Source: Erythrophleum ivorense
Taxonomy: Eukaryota > Streptophyta > Magnoliopsida > Fabales > Fabaceae
Assembly: GCA_026724425.1 (NCBI GenBank)
Contig: JAIUCV010000649.1
Coordinates: forward strand, 186,001 to 250,000
Length of the DNA: 64,000 bases
Reading direction: 5' to 3'
A program made the position numbers and the translations under genes. The notes below the pieces were generated by a model. The model saw only the letters and a program-made list of their open reading frames with translations, did not search any database and was not told the DNA's origin. Positions within the stretch are counted from its first letter, which is position 1, and every line of letters begins with the position of its first letter. Positions 37,672-49,755 of this stretch are shown here, piece after piece.

Positions 37672-38659
37672 TCTTCCTTCTCCTGTAATCACTGAAAACT
37701 ATTGAAGGAGATAGTATTCTTCACCGCAATAAAAACTTGCTACTGAGGAAGCTCAAGTGAGGAAGGAAAGATGAACAAAAATGGAAAGACAAAAAAGATG
37801 AAATAGAGCAAAAGTTGCTAGTGAAAGAGAAGAAATTGCAGAGGATGAATGCAAGAGGCGAAGAAGAAGTGTGAAACATTTAAAAGGAAGCAAAGCCAAC
37901 AGTAAAAAAATGGATACTTTTTCTATTATAATTTTGTGCCACGTGGTAGTGTAATCTGGTTCCTCCAATCATATGCTGACACATGGCATTTTTTTTAAAG
38001 TAAAAAAGTTATAAATTATTATTTCATTATTCTTTTGTATTATACTCATTTTCTTAAATTTTTTTTAAAAATTTTCTATATTTAGACCCTTTGCTCAACA
38101 AGATCCCTCAAAGAGGTCTATTGGGCACTTACCACAAGGAACATATTTAAGAATTTTATGTGGGCCATCAAATGGACTTTAATCAAGTTGGAAATTTTTA
38201 GACATGTCCTTCTATATGTGAACAATATATCCATAAAGTTTTAGGGCTTAGTATATTAATAAATTCAGATAATATAGCTATCCTTTTTCTAGTAAAAATA
38301 GAATTTTGTAGTTTCCATATCACTTTTCCCATCTAAAAGCCTTTAGTATTTAAAATAGGGGATTGCAACTTTATAGGCATTGATATACATCAAAATTCAC
38401 TATTAGGTCACTCCACATGCTTGAAATCATAAGATTGGCATTTGTTACTAACACAAAATTATAACATATTTACAACTAGAGTCTCATACTCATAATTTTA
38501 CATGCCAACATCATATCAACATCTACAAATTACATTTCCAACTATACTAATCATCCTTAGGTGGCTCCTTGTACTCATGTGTACCTAAAAGTTTATTCGT
38601 TACATAGATGAGATTTGCATCCCAATAGTTGTTATATCATTCACAATTATACTAATGGT
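37672..38659. other. Spacer, no gene recognised
   Basis: It contains the second copy of the 54-bp repeat (37999-38052). A 71-codon minus-strand frame (37753-37968) is low complexity. The frame from 38100 on the plus strand has no motif I can place. Confidence 0.5.
37999..38052 (+). repeat. 54-bp perfect direct repeat (with 33987-34040)
   Basis: Starts AGTAAAAAAGTTATAAATT and ends ACTCATTTT. Identical to 33987-34040, 4.0 kb away, in the same orientation. Confidence 0.95.
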
Positions 38660-39288
38660 TGTATCGAGCAACTTCAAAAAAACTAGGTTGAATAAACTTT
38701 TATAATATAAGGTGCAACCTAAATCATTTCCTTTATAAATGAATTTTAATATTCAAAAGAGCCTTCTAAATATAAGAGGAACCTAAAAAATGCCTAATTC
38801 AAGGGGGTTTTAATTGAATTTAACTAGCTAGAATTTAAATTGAATAAAAAATACAAACCACTAACTAAAATGCATGAATTAACAAGCAAGTAATGAACAT
38901 ATAACTAACTTTGGATTTATCCCTTGATATTCACTATCCTTATCCTAATTCAATTATTAATGGTTTTAGTCTAAGAGTTCTTACATGTGTTAATGGTGTT
39001 TTTCTTACATGTGTTAATGGTGTTTATCTTAAGTTACCACATAAGATTCAAGAAGCTAACAATTCAACATTGATTGAGACCTCAACTCCACATCAAATCA
39101 TTAATTCTTGTAATTAAGATTATTGAATAATTGATTAATTAAATTAACCTATGAACTTTCATCCTAAAAGGTTCAATTAACCAATTAATCCTCAAGGAGA
39201 CCTCAAATTAAACATTCAAGCATACAATTTTTAACATGCATTTTATCAAACACCTTGATTGCATACATAAAAAATTAGAGATATATGA
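38660..39288. repeat. R1 repeat copy B, left part
   Basis: It matches copies A and C from TGTATCGAGCAACTTC through ATTCACTATCCTTATCC (about 38928) to CACCTTGATTGCATAC (39251). It is interrupted at 39288 by a solo LTR and resumes at 42919. Confidence 0.75.
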
Positions 39289-42200
39289 TGTAACAAACAT
39301 AATTTCTGTAAAACGACAAATTGAGCCATATAAAAGCAAGGCCTTTGAAATGTGCTAGATAATGTCCCAAAAAAATTAGGTAAAGTCCTAGACTCCTAAA
39401 AATAATAATTCCAGGCTCAGATGGAAAGAAAAATAAAGCAAAGATGGTGAAACAATTTGTGATGAAAATTGACGAAACGTAATGGCATTTTCGTGAATAA
39501 GTGTAACTTTTGGAAGAACACATAGGAGGGCTTTTTAAATGAGAAATTTGAGTTGTCTAAGGTTCTTAGAGGCCTTAAAAACCATGGGAAGCCCCAGGAC
39601 TGGTAAAGCCCTTTTGATGTACATTTTTCAATGACGGTGAGCCCGAACTTTGACAGATTCATTCAGAAAGGTTTTAATTCCAAATTCAGTGATTCCAAAG
39701 GAATTTTATTAAATTAGGAACCTAAATTTTATAATAAAAAATATGGTTCTCAAAAAGGAGTTAAAACGAAGTCGAAACAAAATTGCCATTACAGAAGGAT
39801 GAAATTAGGATTTTTGAAAAAGCTAGCTTCTTGAATGTTCTATATTTTCATGCCTCTTCTCCCACCTTCTTAAGCATGACTTCCTCTACCCAAAATACAA
39901 AAAAATAGCAGCTCCTTGAGGTGCACCAAGAGAAGAAGAAAAGGAGGAAGAAAAAGGCAAGAAAGGTAAGGAAAATTGTAGAATTTCATACTCCATCTTC
40001 TTCCAATTTTGTTCTTCTCCTCTCCTCCTCTATTTTCATAGTTTATTTGAGTAAATTGGTTTTATTTTGAGTCCAAAAAAAGGAAAAGCAGTTCGAATTG
40101 CTTGAGGAGAAGAAAACCAAGGAGAAAAATTCTTGAAACCAAGCTTGAATTTAAGGTATTTCATGGTTTTGTTGTTTCTCCTCTTTGCTTCTTCTTTGTG
40201 TATGATTTTGACCAAACCAGAACCATATGAGGGGGAGATGTTTTGTTCAAAAACAAGAGAGGAACTATGGTTTGACCATGAGGAAGAAGAATATGGCAAG
40301 AAATTCCAAGAAAAACTAATAGAAATCAATATAAAAAAGTGTAAGCTTCTTTAGGGTTTTAGAAAATCTAATTTCGTGTGAGTATTTCTTTGGCTATTTA
40401 AGTGTTTCCTTGAGCTCTTAAAACCTCTAGAAACCCTCCTATGTAGCTCTTGCATTAAGAAAAAATCAAGAACTACATGAACCTCCATTATGGTGCATAT
40501 TTCGGCCAAGCTAGGTTCATTAGGTTAAGGAGTGTTTTAAATTGTTATAGTCTTGGTTTGGAACTTCATATGATGTTAGAAGATGGGAAAAACTATTGAA
40601 AAAAATTTAGGAGTCATAGATTGGGAGATAGGACAATGGTTCCATAATGGTGCTTTGTGAAGAAACTTGATTATAAGCTTGTGTAAATGATTGTGTGAAG
40701 GCTCTAAGGACTTTGAATGAGGCCAAGAGGCTTAGAAATAGAAATAAATGGGAGTCTAGAGCTTGAATTGTGAAGGTTACTTCAATAGGCCATCTATAGA
40801 ACTATTATGCCACTTATAGAACCAAGTGTGTGTTCAAGAGTGACTTTAATATCTTGACTTACTTCAAGTGTATAATTGTGGGTTGTTTATGGTGTTTAGG
40901 TCAAGAGAATACCAACCCACTTAGGTGTACTTGTGAGGCTAAAAAAGGGAAGGAGAAAGACTAAGAAAAGCTTGCATAAATTTAAGGTATCTCTCCACCT
41001 CATTCTCCTTGCATTCTTGAGTGTATATGTATGTTATTGTATGCTTGTGTGTGCTCTTGTAACTTGATGATATGCCGCTTGATGTCTTGACACTACATTG
41101 GTACCAATGTGTTTCCTTAAATGTCCTTGGTTGTAGAAATGGCTCATAAGGGTAAGGTGATGCCAAGAGTCCCTTGATGAAGGTGAGAAGATGCTAAAAG
41201 TTTCATGGCATGGGTGAGACAAGGCCAAAAGTCTCTTAGAAGGGTGAGGCCAAGTCAAAAGTCTCTAAGCTAAAGGTGAGGCAAATCTAAAAGTCCTAAA
41301 AATAGGGTGAGGCAAAACCAAAAGTCCCTAGAGCATGTTCTTGGCTTGAATGTGAATAAGTGGCATGGAAATTGTGACTTCACGTACTTTATGATTGTCA
41401 AATCTTCCATACATATGCTTTGATGTGCATATGTCATGAATGTGTGTGTGAATGGGTGTGTGAGCTATTGAGATTTTAGAAATCTCACTCCCTTCCCTTC
41501 CTAATCTTAAAATGTCTAGGTAGCACACAAGAAGGGAGAAATACAAATTAAGGGCCTTGAAAAGCTATATTTGAACCATTATGTAGCTTACTTTGTAATT
41601 GAATGGAAAAGTGATTATATATATGTTATTTTTGTGATGTAATATCATGAACAATTGTAATATGATGTATAAATGTTGCATGGACCTCATGTGGCGTGAA
41701 ATCAATATAAATATGGATCTTGGTACTTTGATGGCTTATAGTTACATGTGTATTCTTAGATATTGGATGGCCAAATTAAGATGCATGGGGTTTGAGACCA
41801 CTTAGGTAGTACACATAAGTCATATTTATGCTTTTAAACTTGCCCAAGAGATGCCAAACATTAAAGAAGGCCAATTGGACAAAGTTGGTACCTCATATAG
41901 AGTAAAAATGGTCATTTTGGTAAGCTATACCAATTTTTGTCCAAATGAGTTCTTCTTGATTTGAAATTTGGCATGCATCTAGAGTTTGTTGAAATATTTT
42001 TATGAAGCTAAAGTACATATTATTTGCAGGTTTGTGGAATATATGGCGAATTTTTGAAGTTGAAAAAATTTTCTAGTTTGGCCATTGGTATTGTGCAATT
42101 TGTCAGAAAATGAATCTATGTCAATCATGGGGCAAATGATGTCCAATTGCTACAAAATTTTACAAATAGAAGCTAAACCTTCCCAGTGACTTGTGCCAAT

Positions 42201-42918
42201 TAGAAGCACCTTATTTGGATCTCTAGAGAGGGAGATATTAATTTTTGAAATTATTGTCCAGTACCAAGCACATAGACAAACTCATGGTACTATTTGATTA
42301 ATTTTTGGGTTCTGAATACTCTTAGATTGGTCTAGAACTATTTTTTTCCTCTATTTAACATCTATAACTTTCTAAATTGTATAGATTACATGGATTGGAT
42401 TTTTTTGGAATTAATTATGAATTTTCAAAATTTATATAAGTAAGTTGTATTAGATTTCTGGACAGCTCAACCTCCTTACTTTTTTTATTATCAAACATAG
42501 TCCATATGAAATTCTTGTGGCTAGGACTTATTTTGAGTGTAAATTTGACATCTAGAGCTTTCCTAAAAGCTAGGGTTTGTGTGATTTTGATTTTCTTACA
42601 TCTAGTTATGATTTTTCAAAGTTGCCTCAAATTCTACTATCATGAAACCCGAGGCAAAACGTGATTATTTTGGATTTTTGACTCTTGATCCATGGTTTGT
42701 GCTAAGTTTTGAGAATGTTATGATTTTTTCCAATGATAAATGACTAGAGAATGTTATTGGATAATCCACAGGGCCTATGTAACGCGAATTGAAGAATTTT
42801 ACCCTGACGCGATGCAATAAAAGTGTATTATTTTTATACTTTTCCTTACTTTTGTCTTGTGAATGTACACCAATTGCCCTGAATGGAAAGTATGATAATA
42901 GAAATACAAGGTATTACA
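39289..42918 (+). mobile_element. Solo LTR (family D/E), plus orientation
   Basis: Starts TGTAACAAAC and ends GGTATTACA. It is flanked by TATGA on both sides (39284-39288 and 42919-42923), a perfect 5-bp target duplication. It sits inside R1 copy B; copies A and C run straight through this point. It is homologous to 25603-29380 in inverted orientation. No internal retrotransposon genes are present, as expected after LTR-LTR recombination. Open frames inside (for example 40133-40354) are not conserved in the other copy. Confidence 0.9.
41148..41335 (+). repeat. Minisatellite inside the solo LTR
   Basis: About five imperfect ~35-bp units around AGGGTGAGGC and CCAAAAGTC. Counterpart of 27340-27540. 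Confidence 0.85.
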
Positions 42919-44722
42919 TATGAAAAGTACAACACTTAAATTGATCCACTAATCATTAAAATGCTCTCCTAATTGATATTTAATCAACCAGCAATTATAA
43001 ACAACACATTTCTTAATCCAATATAATCTTAACCAAGCGAATATAAAAATAAGAAAAGTGTTAGAAAGAGAGGAAAAGAATGTAGAAATCTTAGCCAAAT
43101 TCCTTGCTAATCTTCATGGATTCTAGCTTTAATAAAGTCTTTATCCTAACTAGCCACAATGATGGAATTAATATTTCATGGAATGTAAAATGATGGAGGG
43201 AATTTTGATAAGAGAAGCGGCCTTCATGCTTGAAAATTGGAGAGGAATATCATGTTATGTACCCTCGCCTTTTCTTTCTATAGTGAATCACCTGTATCAC
43301 CTCTTACTTAAGCCTCCTTTTGTCATTCCCATATAAGCTCCTATGCCTCTATCCTCATAAATTAGCTCGCCCCCCAGTGTAGCATTTCACGTGTTCTCCT
43401 GTGTAGATAACCATGCTTCCTTCCATGTGCTTTATGTAATAGTGTGATTGTATATTTGCTATGTGGAAATGATTCATCCTTTTGTCCATGTACTAAATGT
43501 ATGAGTGTTTGTGGTATGTCCTCATGAAATGGAAGAGAGTTCCTTGTGTTGCTACGTGGAATGTAATGTGAGTGTCGTGCACATGAAAATGGAGAATGAA
43601 GCCTTCAATTTGTGCCTTCCCTCTTGAAAATGGGATTCCTTATGTCTTTCCCAAGCTTCCATGTGTCCTAGTGTGAGATCTCATGCCTTCATCCATGTGT
43701 ATCAATTCCTGTGTGTGTTAATCCCATGAAGTATGAATCTACGTGTGAGTGTGGATGTGTCAATGAGCTGCACCTATATGCATATGAATGTGTGTGATAT
43801 GGTGAGTCTCACATGTGTGTGTTTTCCCATGCATAAAAGGAAGTCAAAGGGAGTGTGAATGTATCCATGAAAGAGAATGGATTTGGTCCTTTGTGTGCAT
43901 ATGAATGCATGTGATCCATTGATCCTCCCTCCACGTGAATGTGTGAATGCCATGTGAGTGTGTTGATGGGAGAGAGCCTCCAACTCGTGCTTACGTGTAT
44001 GAAGTGAGTTGGACTTGTGAGTGCTATTGTGAATTAGAAAGCCTTCTTCCCCTTCTCACGTTAGACCCATGCATGGATGTATATCAATGTGCATGAAATG
44101 AATGCTATGTATTAGTGTGTGATTAGATGTGTGTAACATGATGAATGGAGATTACAAGGCTGTGTGATTGCATGTGAGTTAGATGAGGAAAAGGGCTATG
44201 CTTTAACATGGAAGAGCCATTGCACGTGTAAGTGTGACCCCGTGCTTCATTTCTTGCCTGAGTGTATCCGTGTAAGTATTGTGTGTAAGAGATGCATCCT
44301 TGTGTCATTCCTTTGTCACCTTATCTAGTATTTTTCCATTTCCATTTTCATTTTCTAAAATTCCATTAAAAAAAGTGACAATTATTCCAAGCTTGGCATT
44401 GCACATATGAAGCTTTCATCCTCAAATTTTTGGCCTTTTGATTCAATCATGTGGCTTTTGAGTTCTCCTAATCTCCATCATTTAATTTCTATTTGCCCAT
44501 TAAAAATCACCAAACATAATAGGAAACATTAAGTAGAAAATTTTACAAAATTATTTAAAATAATTTATGCCTTAAAATCCAAGAATTTTGCAAATTAATT
44601 CCTATCGTACAAAAATGGCCAATAAAATCAAATATCACCTAATTAAATCCATTAAGCCATAATCTATTATCAAAATATCCAATTTAAGAGGAATAAAATA
44701 TATAAAAATTGGCATGTATCAT
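42919..44722. repeat. R1 repeat copy B, right part
   Basis: Resumes R1 homology after the solo LTR (AACCAAGCG, ATGGAATTAATATTTCATGG region) and ends near TATAAAAATTGGCATGTATCA. The middle is unusually TG-rich (GTGTGAATG words), as expected if CACGTG-type sites lost methylated CpGs. Overlapping minus-strand frames at 43774-44308 are artefacts of this composition. Confidence 0.75.
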
Positions 44723-46347
44723 ATACCAAGCAATTTCACATAGTTGATCATACCATGTAATGTAACTAGAAAGGATTAACCTTTGGACCCTAATTTGGCT
44801 ATCCACACATTACTGTCCCATACTAATAATATACTACATAGAAGCTATATAATTGGCCAATTACACATAAACAATTTTTGGCTCATTCATGCATAGCTCG
44901 TGGAAAAGAATTCTTGGTATCAACCAACTATGAGAGACAACCAAACCACATACTAGCATATATTATCATTTAAATATGATCAACATAAAGATTAAAAAAA
45001 AAAGGAAATAACAACTACCTTATCTCCAAAAAACACAAGAGTCTTCAAGATTCTTTTCCTTCAACAACATAAGATGTCAACCACCTAATTACACAACAAC
45101 ATAAAATTATTTATCTTTATATTAAGCAAACGCTTGAAAGAAATATTTTAACCCAAAATATCTAAGTCTCCTCCAACTTGATGTTTACATATCAAATTCT
45201 TGTCAATTTATCTCTATTAAGCTCCTATGGTCTTAATTTCATTCCCAATCATCTATCCATCATTTTAAGCTTTAAATTGAGATCAAAATCACAATTAAAC
45301 TAGTTTTTCTCATAAACCCTTCATTATTCAGGACACTTCAAATTTTCAACTTTCATACTCAAAGTTCTAAACTTCATTTTTTATTATATTTTAGCTAATT
45401 TTGAGTCAAGAAACATAGTAAAACCAATAATTCATCAAGCAAAAGCATGGATTCTCCTACCTATTACACTAAGAATTTTAAACCCTAGGCCTTCTTCTAC
45501 ACCAATTTTTTCTAGGTATCAAACTACATCAAATTTTTATTTAAATTGTAAGAATTACCTCCTCTTTCTTCTCCCACCTTTAGCTCTTCCAAAACCCTTA
45601 ATCCCTTGAATTTTTTATCAAACCTAAGCATTTGAGAAAACAAATTGGTTCACATGAAAGCCCTTGATGAGTTCTACAATCTTTCCAACTAGGTTTAAAT
45701 GAGAGAGAGAGAAGAAGAACCTTAAAATTGCCTTGGAAAATTTTTCTCTCCTCTTGTAGTTCAAGAAGCCATGGAAGCACCTCCACTTTCTCTCTCTTTT
45801 GCTTCTTAGTTGGGCAAATGGTGTATAGGAGAAGACAACCCTTTTGTTGTTTTTATGTGGCTAGAATTTGTTTACAAAGATGATTACAGATTGGCTAGTT
45901 ACAAGTTAGTTATAAGGCTAACTTCTAATTGGTGGATGTTTTGACCTTTAAGATATAATTTTTTAAAATTTCAATTCTATCCTTGCTTTTTATTTTTAAT
46001 CCCACATATATCCCCATAATTTATAATAATTAATTTACTAATTATATAATTTGAAATTCATAAATTAAAATTCTCAATTAATTTTTAAAATTTATTTTCA
46101 TTTAATATCACAATTTCTTTAATTAAAACAAACTTATATTAATTACACTAAAATATTACCTTATCCTAAAATTTCAAAAATTTTATATTTAACTAAGATT
46201 GTAATTCACCTAATTAAATTAATTTGAAATTATTTACCTTAAGATATTATCTTACTATAATATTTCAAATTTCATCTATAAAATTTTAAAATATTATTTC
46301 CAAAAATTTAAGCTCATCTAAATTAGGAAAAATTCCTAGATGTTACA
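44723..46347 (-). mobile_element. Possible minus-strand LTR insertion
   Basis: On the minus strand DNA from 46347 begins TGTAACATCTAGG, an LTR-like start, and the interval separates the end of R1 copy B from the Athila ORF1 relic. It lacks coding motifs. The left boundary and a matching target duplication are not resolved. Confidence 0.35.
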
Positions 46348-46418
46348 TATTGGGCCTTAATTACTCTCTCTTATGCCATCATATTAATTCCTTATTTATT
46401 TCAGGTATCTAGCACAAT

Positions 46419-47280
46419 ATGGCACCTGAGAAGTAAGTGGGGACCTCGAGTGTTGGCACATCTTCCTCATTGGCAAACCTTGGTAGAATCACATTCAAGG
46501 ATAAGGCTCAACAAGCCCTATACATAAACTTAGCAAAAAAGCTTATTAGGGTTAGCAGATACATTGATGAGTCAGCCTTGACTCAACTAGTTTTGTTGAA
46601 TGATTTGCGGCACCTAGTTGACAATATAGGTTAGACCAAATTTATATAAATTAAGACTCATACATTCAAGGAGTTGACTTTAGAGTTTCTTAGCTTTCTT
46701 TCCTTGAGGTTGCATCCTATGAATGATAACGATAAAAGGGAAACTAAGTTCCACTTGCCTAAGAAAGATCATTGTCAGGATTTGTATCAATTAAATGATA
46801 TGTTTGGCTTTGAAATGATGGTGTGAGGATAATACCTTCTTCTTTTAATCTTGATGAATATTGGCATTACTTAATTGGTGAGCCCTTCTATTCATCCAGC
46901 ATGTTAAGGGCTAGATAGATGCATAAGCATTCTTATAAATACATAAGTCATTTTGTTGCATATTCCTTGATGGGTTATGGAGAAAGTATAAGAGTAGCTA
47001 ATAAAAATGAATTATTTTTCCTGTATTGTATAGAGGATGGAATCAGGATGAACATTAAGATTTGGCTTCTAAAGCAATTGCAACATGTGGCCCTTGGAAC
47101 AAAAGGAAAGATAGTGGTCAAAAGGTATATCACTCATATTGTGCTATGTCTCGAGGTATTTGACCTTGACAACAACACCCTAACCTGTATTGATGGCAAT
47201 GAAAGAGTGGGCATCCAATTACTTACTATGATAAAATTTTGTACACACTAGAATAAGCCATTACTTTTAATAGATAAGGC
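46419..47280 (+). pseudogene. Athila-type ORF1 (gag) relic
   Basis: Plus strand, starting MAPEK then TAA, then the frame 46437-46634 (FKDKAQQALYINLAKKLI... LTQLVLLNDLRHLVDNIG). After a stop it continues THTFKELTLEFLSFLSLRLHP and HLPKKDHCQDLYQLNDMFGF. A third piece (46919-47251) reads YISHFVAYSLMGYGESIRVANKNELFFLYC. The (Y/F)KELTLEFLS... FGF and ELFFLYC pattern is that of the ATHILA ORF1 family, the gag-like protein of Athila Ty3/gypsy elements. Three or more stops or frame changes kill it. Beyond 47280 the DNA still shows gag-like LNAMDAHI before R1 copy C intervenes. Confidence 0.7.
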
Positions 47281-47514
47281 AAGGAGCTCAGTTTTGAGAG
47301 TTAAGTATGAGGATGATCCTTTAGATCAGATAAAGAGCTGAAGTTAGGGACACAAATGCACCACTAGTTATCAATCTCGGGCCCTTGCGCCTTACACTAA
47401 ATAGTATGTCATAAACCTTAGTGATGGATTAGATACTCACTTGCCTCAATGCCATGGATGCACATATAATAGGCTACACTCAGCACCTTTATTCCATGGA
47501 CAAGTGAGAGGTCT

Positions 47515-49755
47515 CGTCGCGCAACCCCTAAAATAAAACTAGGTTTGTAAAATATGTAGCTAGTGGCACAACCTAGGTCATCTCCCTTAGAATTGGAGTT
47601 CAATATTTAATTGAGTTTTCCAAATATTAAAAGACTCTAAAAATTTCTAAATTAAGGGGGTTTTGATTTACTTAAACTATTTAAAATAAAATTAAATTAA
47701 AATGACTAACTACCTAATTGTATGGATCGTGGGTGAGGGACGGTCTTGTGACTAGCTTTGGAATCGTCCTTTGGTATTCACTATCCTTATCCTAATTCAA
47801 TTGTGATTATTCTGGTCTAAGAGTCCCTAATTGTGTTCATGGCAATTGTATCTTGAGTTACCACGCAAGAATTAAGAGATTAACAATCTAATGTTGAATT
47901 GAAACCTCAACCTTGCATTAAATTGTCAATTCTTGTTTTAGGATCAATGAACACTCAATTTAATTGGTTAACTGATTAATTAGCCTTTGAATCACCATCC
48001 AAAAATGTTTAATTAACCAACTAAACACTAAGGAATTCTCAAGTTTAACATTCAAACACATAATTTCATTCATGCATTTCATCGAATACTTTCGAGGCAC
48101 ACATCGAAAATTAGAAAATAATAAAAAATCAGTGTCCAATTCAATCAATTAATCAACAAAAAGGTTTCCTAATTAGTGTTTAACCAGTCACTAATTACAA
48201 TTACACAAATTTTCTATCAAATACAACTTAACCAAGACAATATTTGAAACAGAAAAAGTGTAGGAAATTAAAGAAATCTTAGCCAAAATTCTGAGTTTTT
48301 CTCCATGGATTCAAGCTTAAACCAAGGATCTTCCTCCTAGCTAGCCACAAATGGAGATTAAAGCTTCATTTGAATGGAAGGAATGGAGTGGGAATGGAGG
48401 AGATGGCTGCTGGTCGAAGAGGGCATGCGAATGGACAAAGGATGGAATACGGCGTGAATGGAATGTGAATTAATGAATGGACGAAGGATGATTGGCATGA
48501 ATCTCCTGATTGTGCGAATCCCTTCCTCATTAAAAGTCACGTGCCCAGCTCCTCACGTGCTTCCTCTTTGTTTAAATTCCCTGCAGCTACTTTCTCTTTT
48601 ATTATATATGAATGTGGACCCCACTTGTCATGTTGAAGTGTTGAATCCATGCTTCGTGCTTCTTTATTCTTTTTCCACGTTGGCCTTCATGTAGCTCTGT
48701 ACCCGTGGCACTTCTTCCAGCTTCTTCGAGTTCGAATGAATGTGTGCATGTGGCAGCCTCTTCTGCTCATCACGTTCTACTTTACGCTACTCCTTTACTT
48801 GCTTTTTACGTCCCATGCAGCTGCTGTCCAGACTTCAGCTCGTGTTGTTCATTCTTAGCTTCAGCTTCTTCTTCTTTTCTAATACCCAAGCTCTCTTCCT
48901 CTCAACCAGAAGCATATTCTTCCACGGTTTCACACTTCTCATGCGTTGCTTCCTCTGTTCAGCCATGTCTCTTCCCACATGAGCTACTTCTGTGTGTTGT
49001 TTTCTTCATCTCCATTTGCTCGCTTTCTCCAGCTCCCAAGCTTCATTAATCCACGTGTTCTTTAGCTACTTATTTCAGCTTTCTTTACTTCCACGTTGCA
49101 GCTCATTAATCTCCAGCTCTCTTCCTGGCAACTGCACACGTTAGCTCTTCTTCTAGCTCCTACAAGCTTCTTCCATGCATTTTCATATCCACGTGGTCTG
49201 TGGCTTATAATTCAACTCGTGCAAGCTTCTTCTCATTAACGCCCCTTTGCTCCTTCATCTATTCTATCTTCATTTAAACTTCAGCCCAAGATCTCTTTTG
49301 ATGCTTCTCACGTGTTCAAGATGGCTGCCTCTTGTGTTCTTTGGTTCTGCCCCATGGATAGTTCCTTCCTCAGCTCACAGCGTCTTCTTGAATCAACAAA
49401 TCCTCCAGACCCATGGCTTCTTCCTTTATGCATGTGTGTTGATGTTGAGTGAAGGGCTACTCAAGTATGCTTCTTTAATCATTCCTTTCTCTTCTTTAAT
49501 CCAAATTCTCATTCAAGCTATTTACCCATCAAAAATTCAATGCAAAAGAATGGAAAATATTCAATAGAATTATCCATAAAATTATTTAAAAGAATTTCAT
49601 GCATTAAAACTCAATAATTTTGTCAATTAATTCACAAAGTGCATAAGTGGGTGATGAAATCAAATTGTATCTAATTAAACCCTTAAGACCATATTCCATC
49701 ATCAAATTGCCTAAGTTAAGAGGATTAAAGTGTATAAAAATCATGCTTATCAACA
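47515..49755. repeat. R1 repeat copy C
   Basis: Best preserved R1 copy: GTCGCGCAACCCC start, AAACTAGGTTT, ATTCACTATCCTTATCC (47778), and a TATAAAAATCATGCTTATCAACA end. GTCTC (47511-47515) and ATCTC (49759-49763) are a weak candidate target duplication. Sequence on both sides looks Athila-like, so this copy may be a solo LTR inside an Athila-type element. The 48500-49330 part is pyrimidine-rich with about ten ACGT-core words. Five overlapping plus-strand frames there reflect composition, not genes. Confidence 0.75.

Noticed and set aside
40036..40354. Opposing open frames of 97 and 73 codons inside the solo LTR
   Set aside because: Not conserved in the homologous LTR at 25603-29380.
48649..49567. 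Five overlapping plus-strand open frames of 69-114 codons in R1 copy C
   Set aside because: They lie in all three frames of a pyrimidine-rich repeat and are not preserved in R1 copies A and B; composition explains them.
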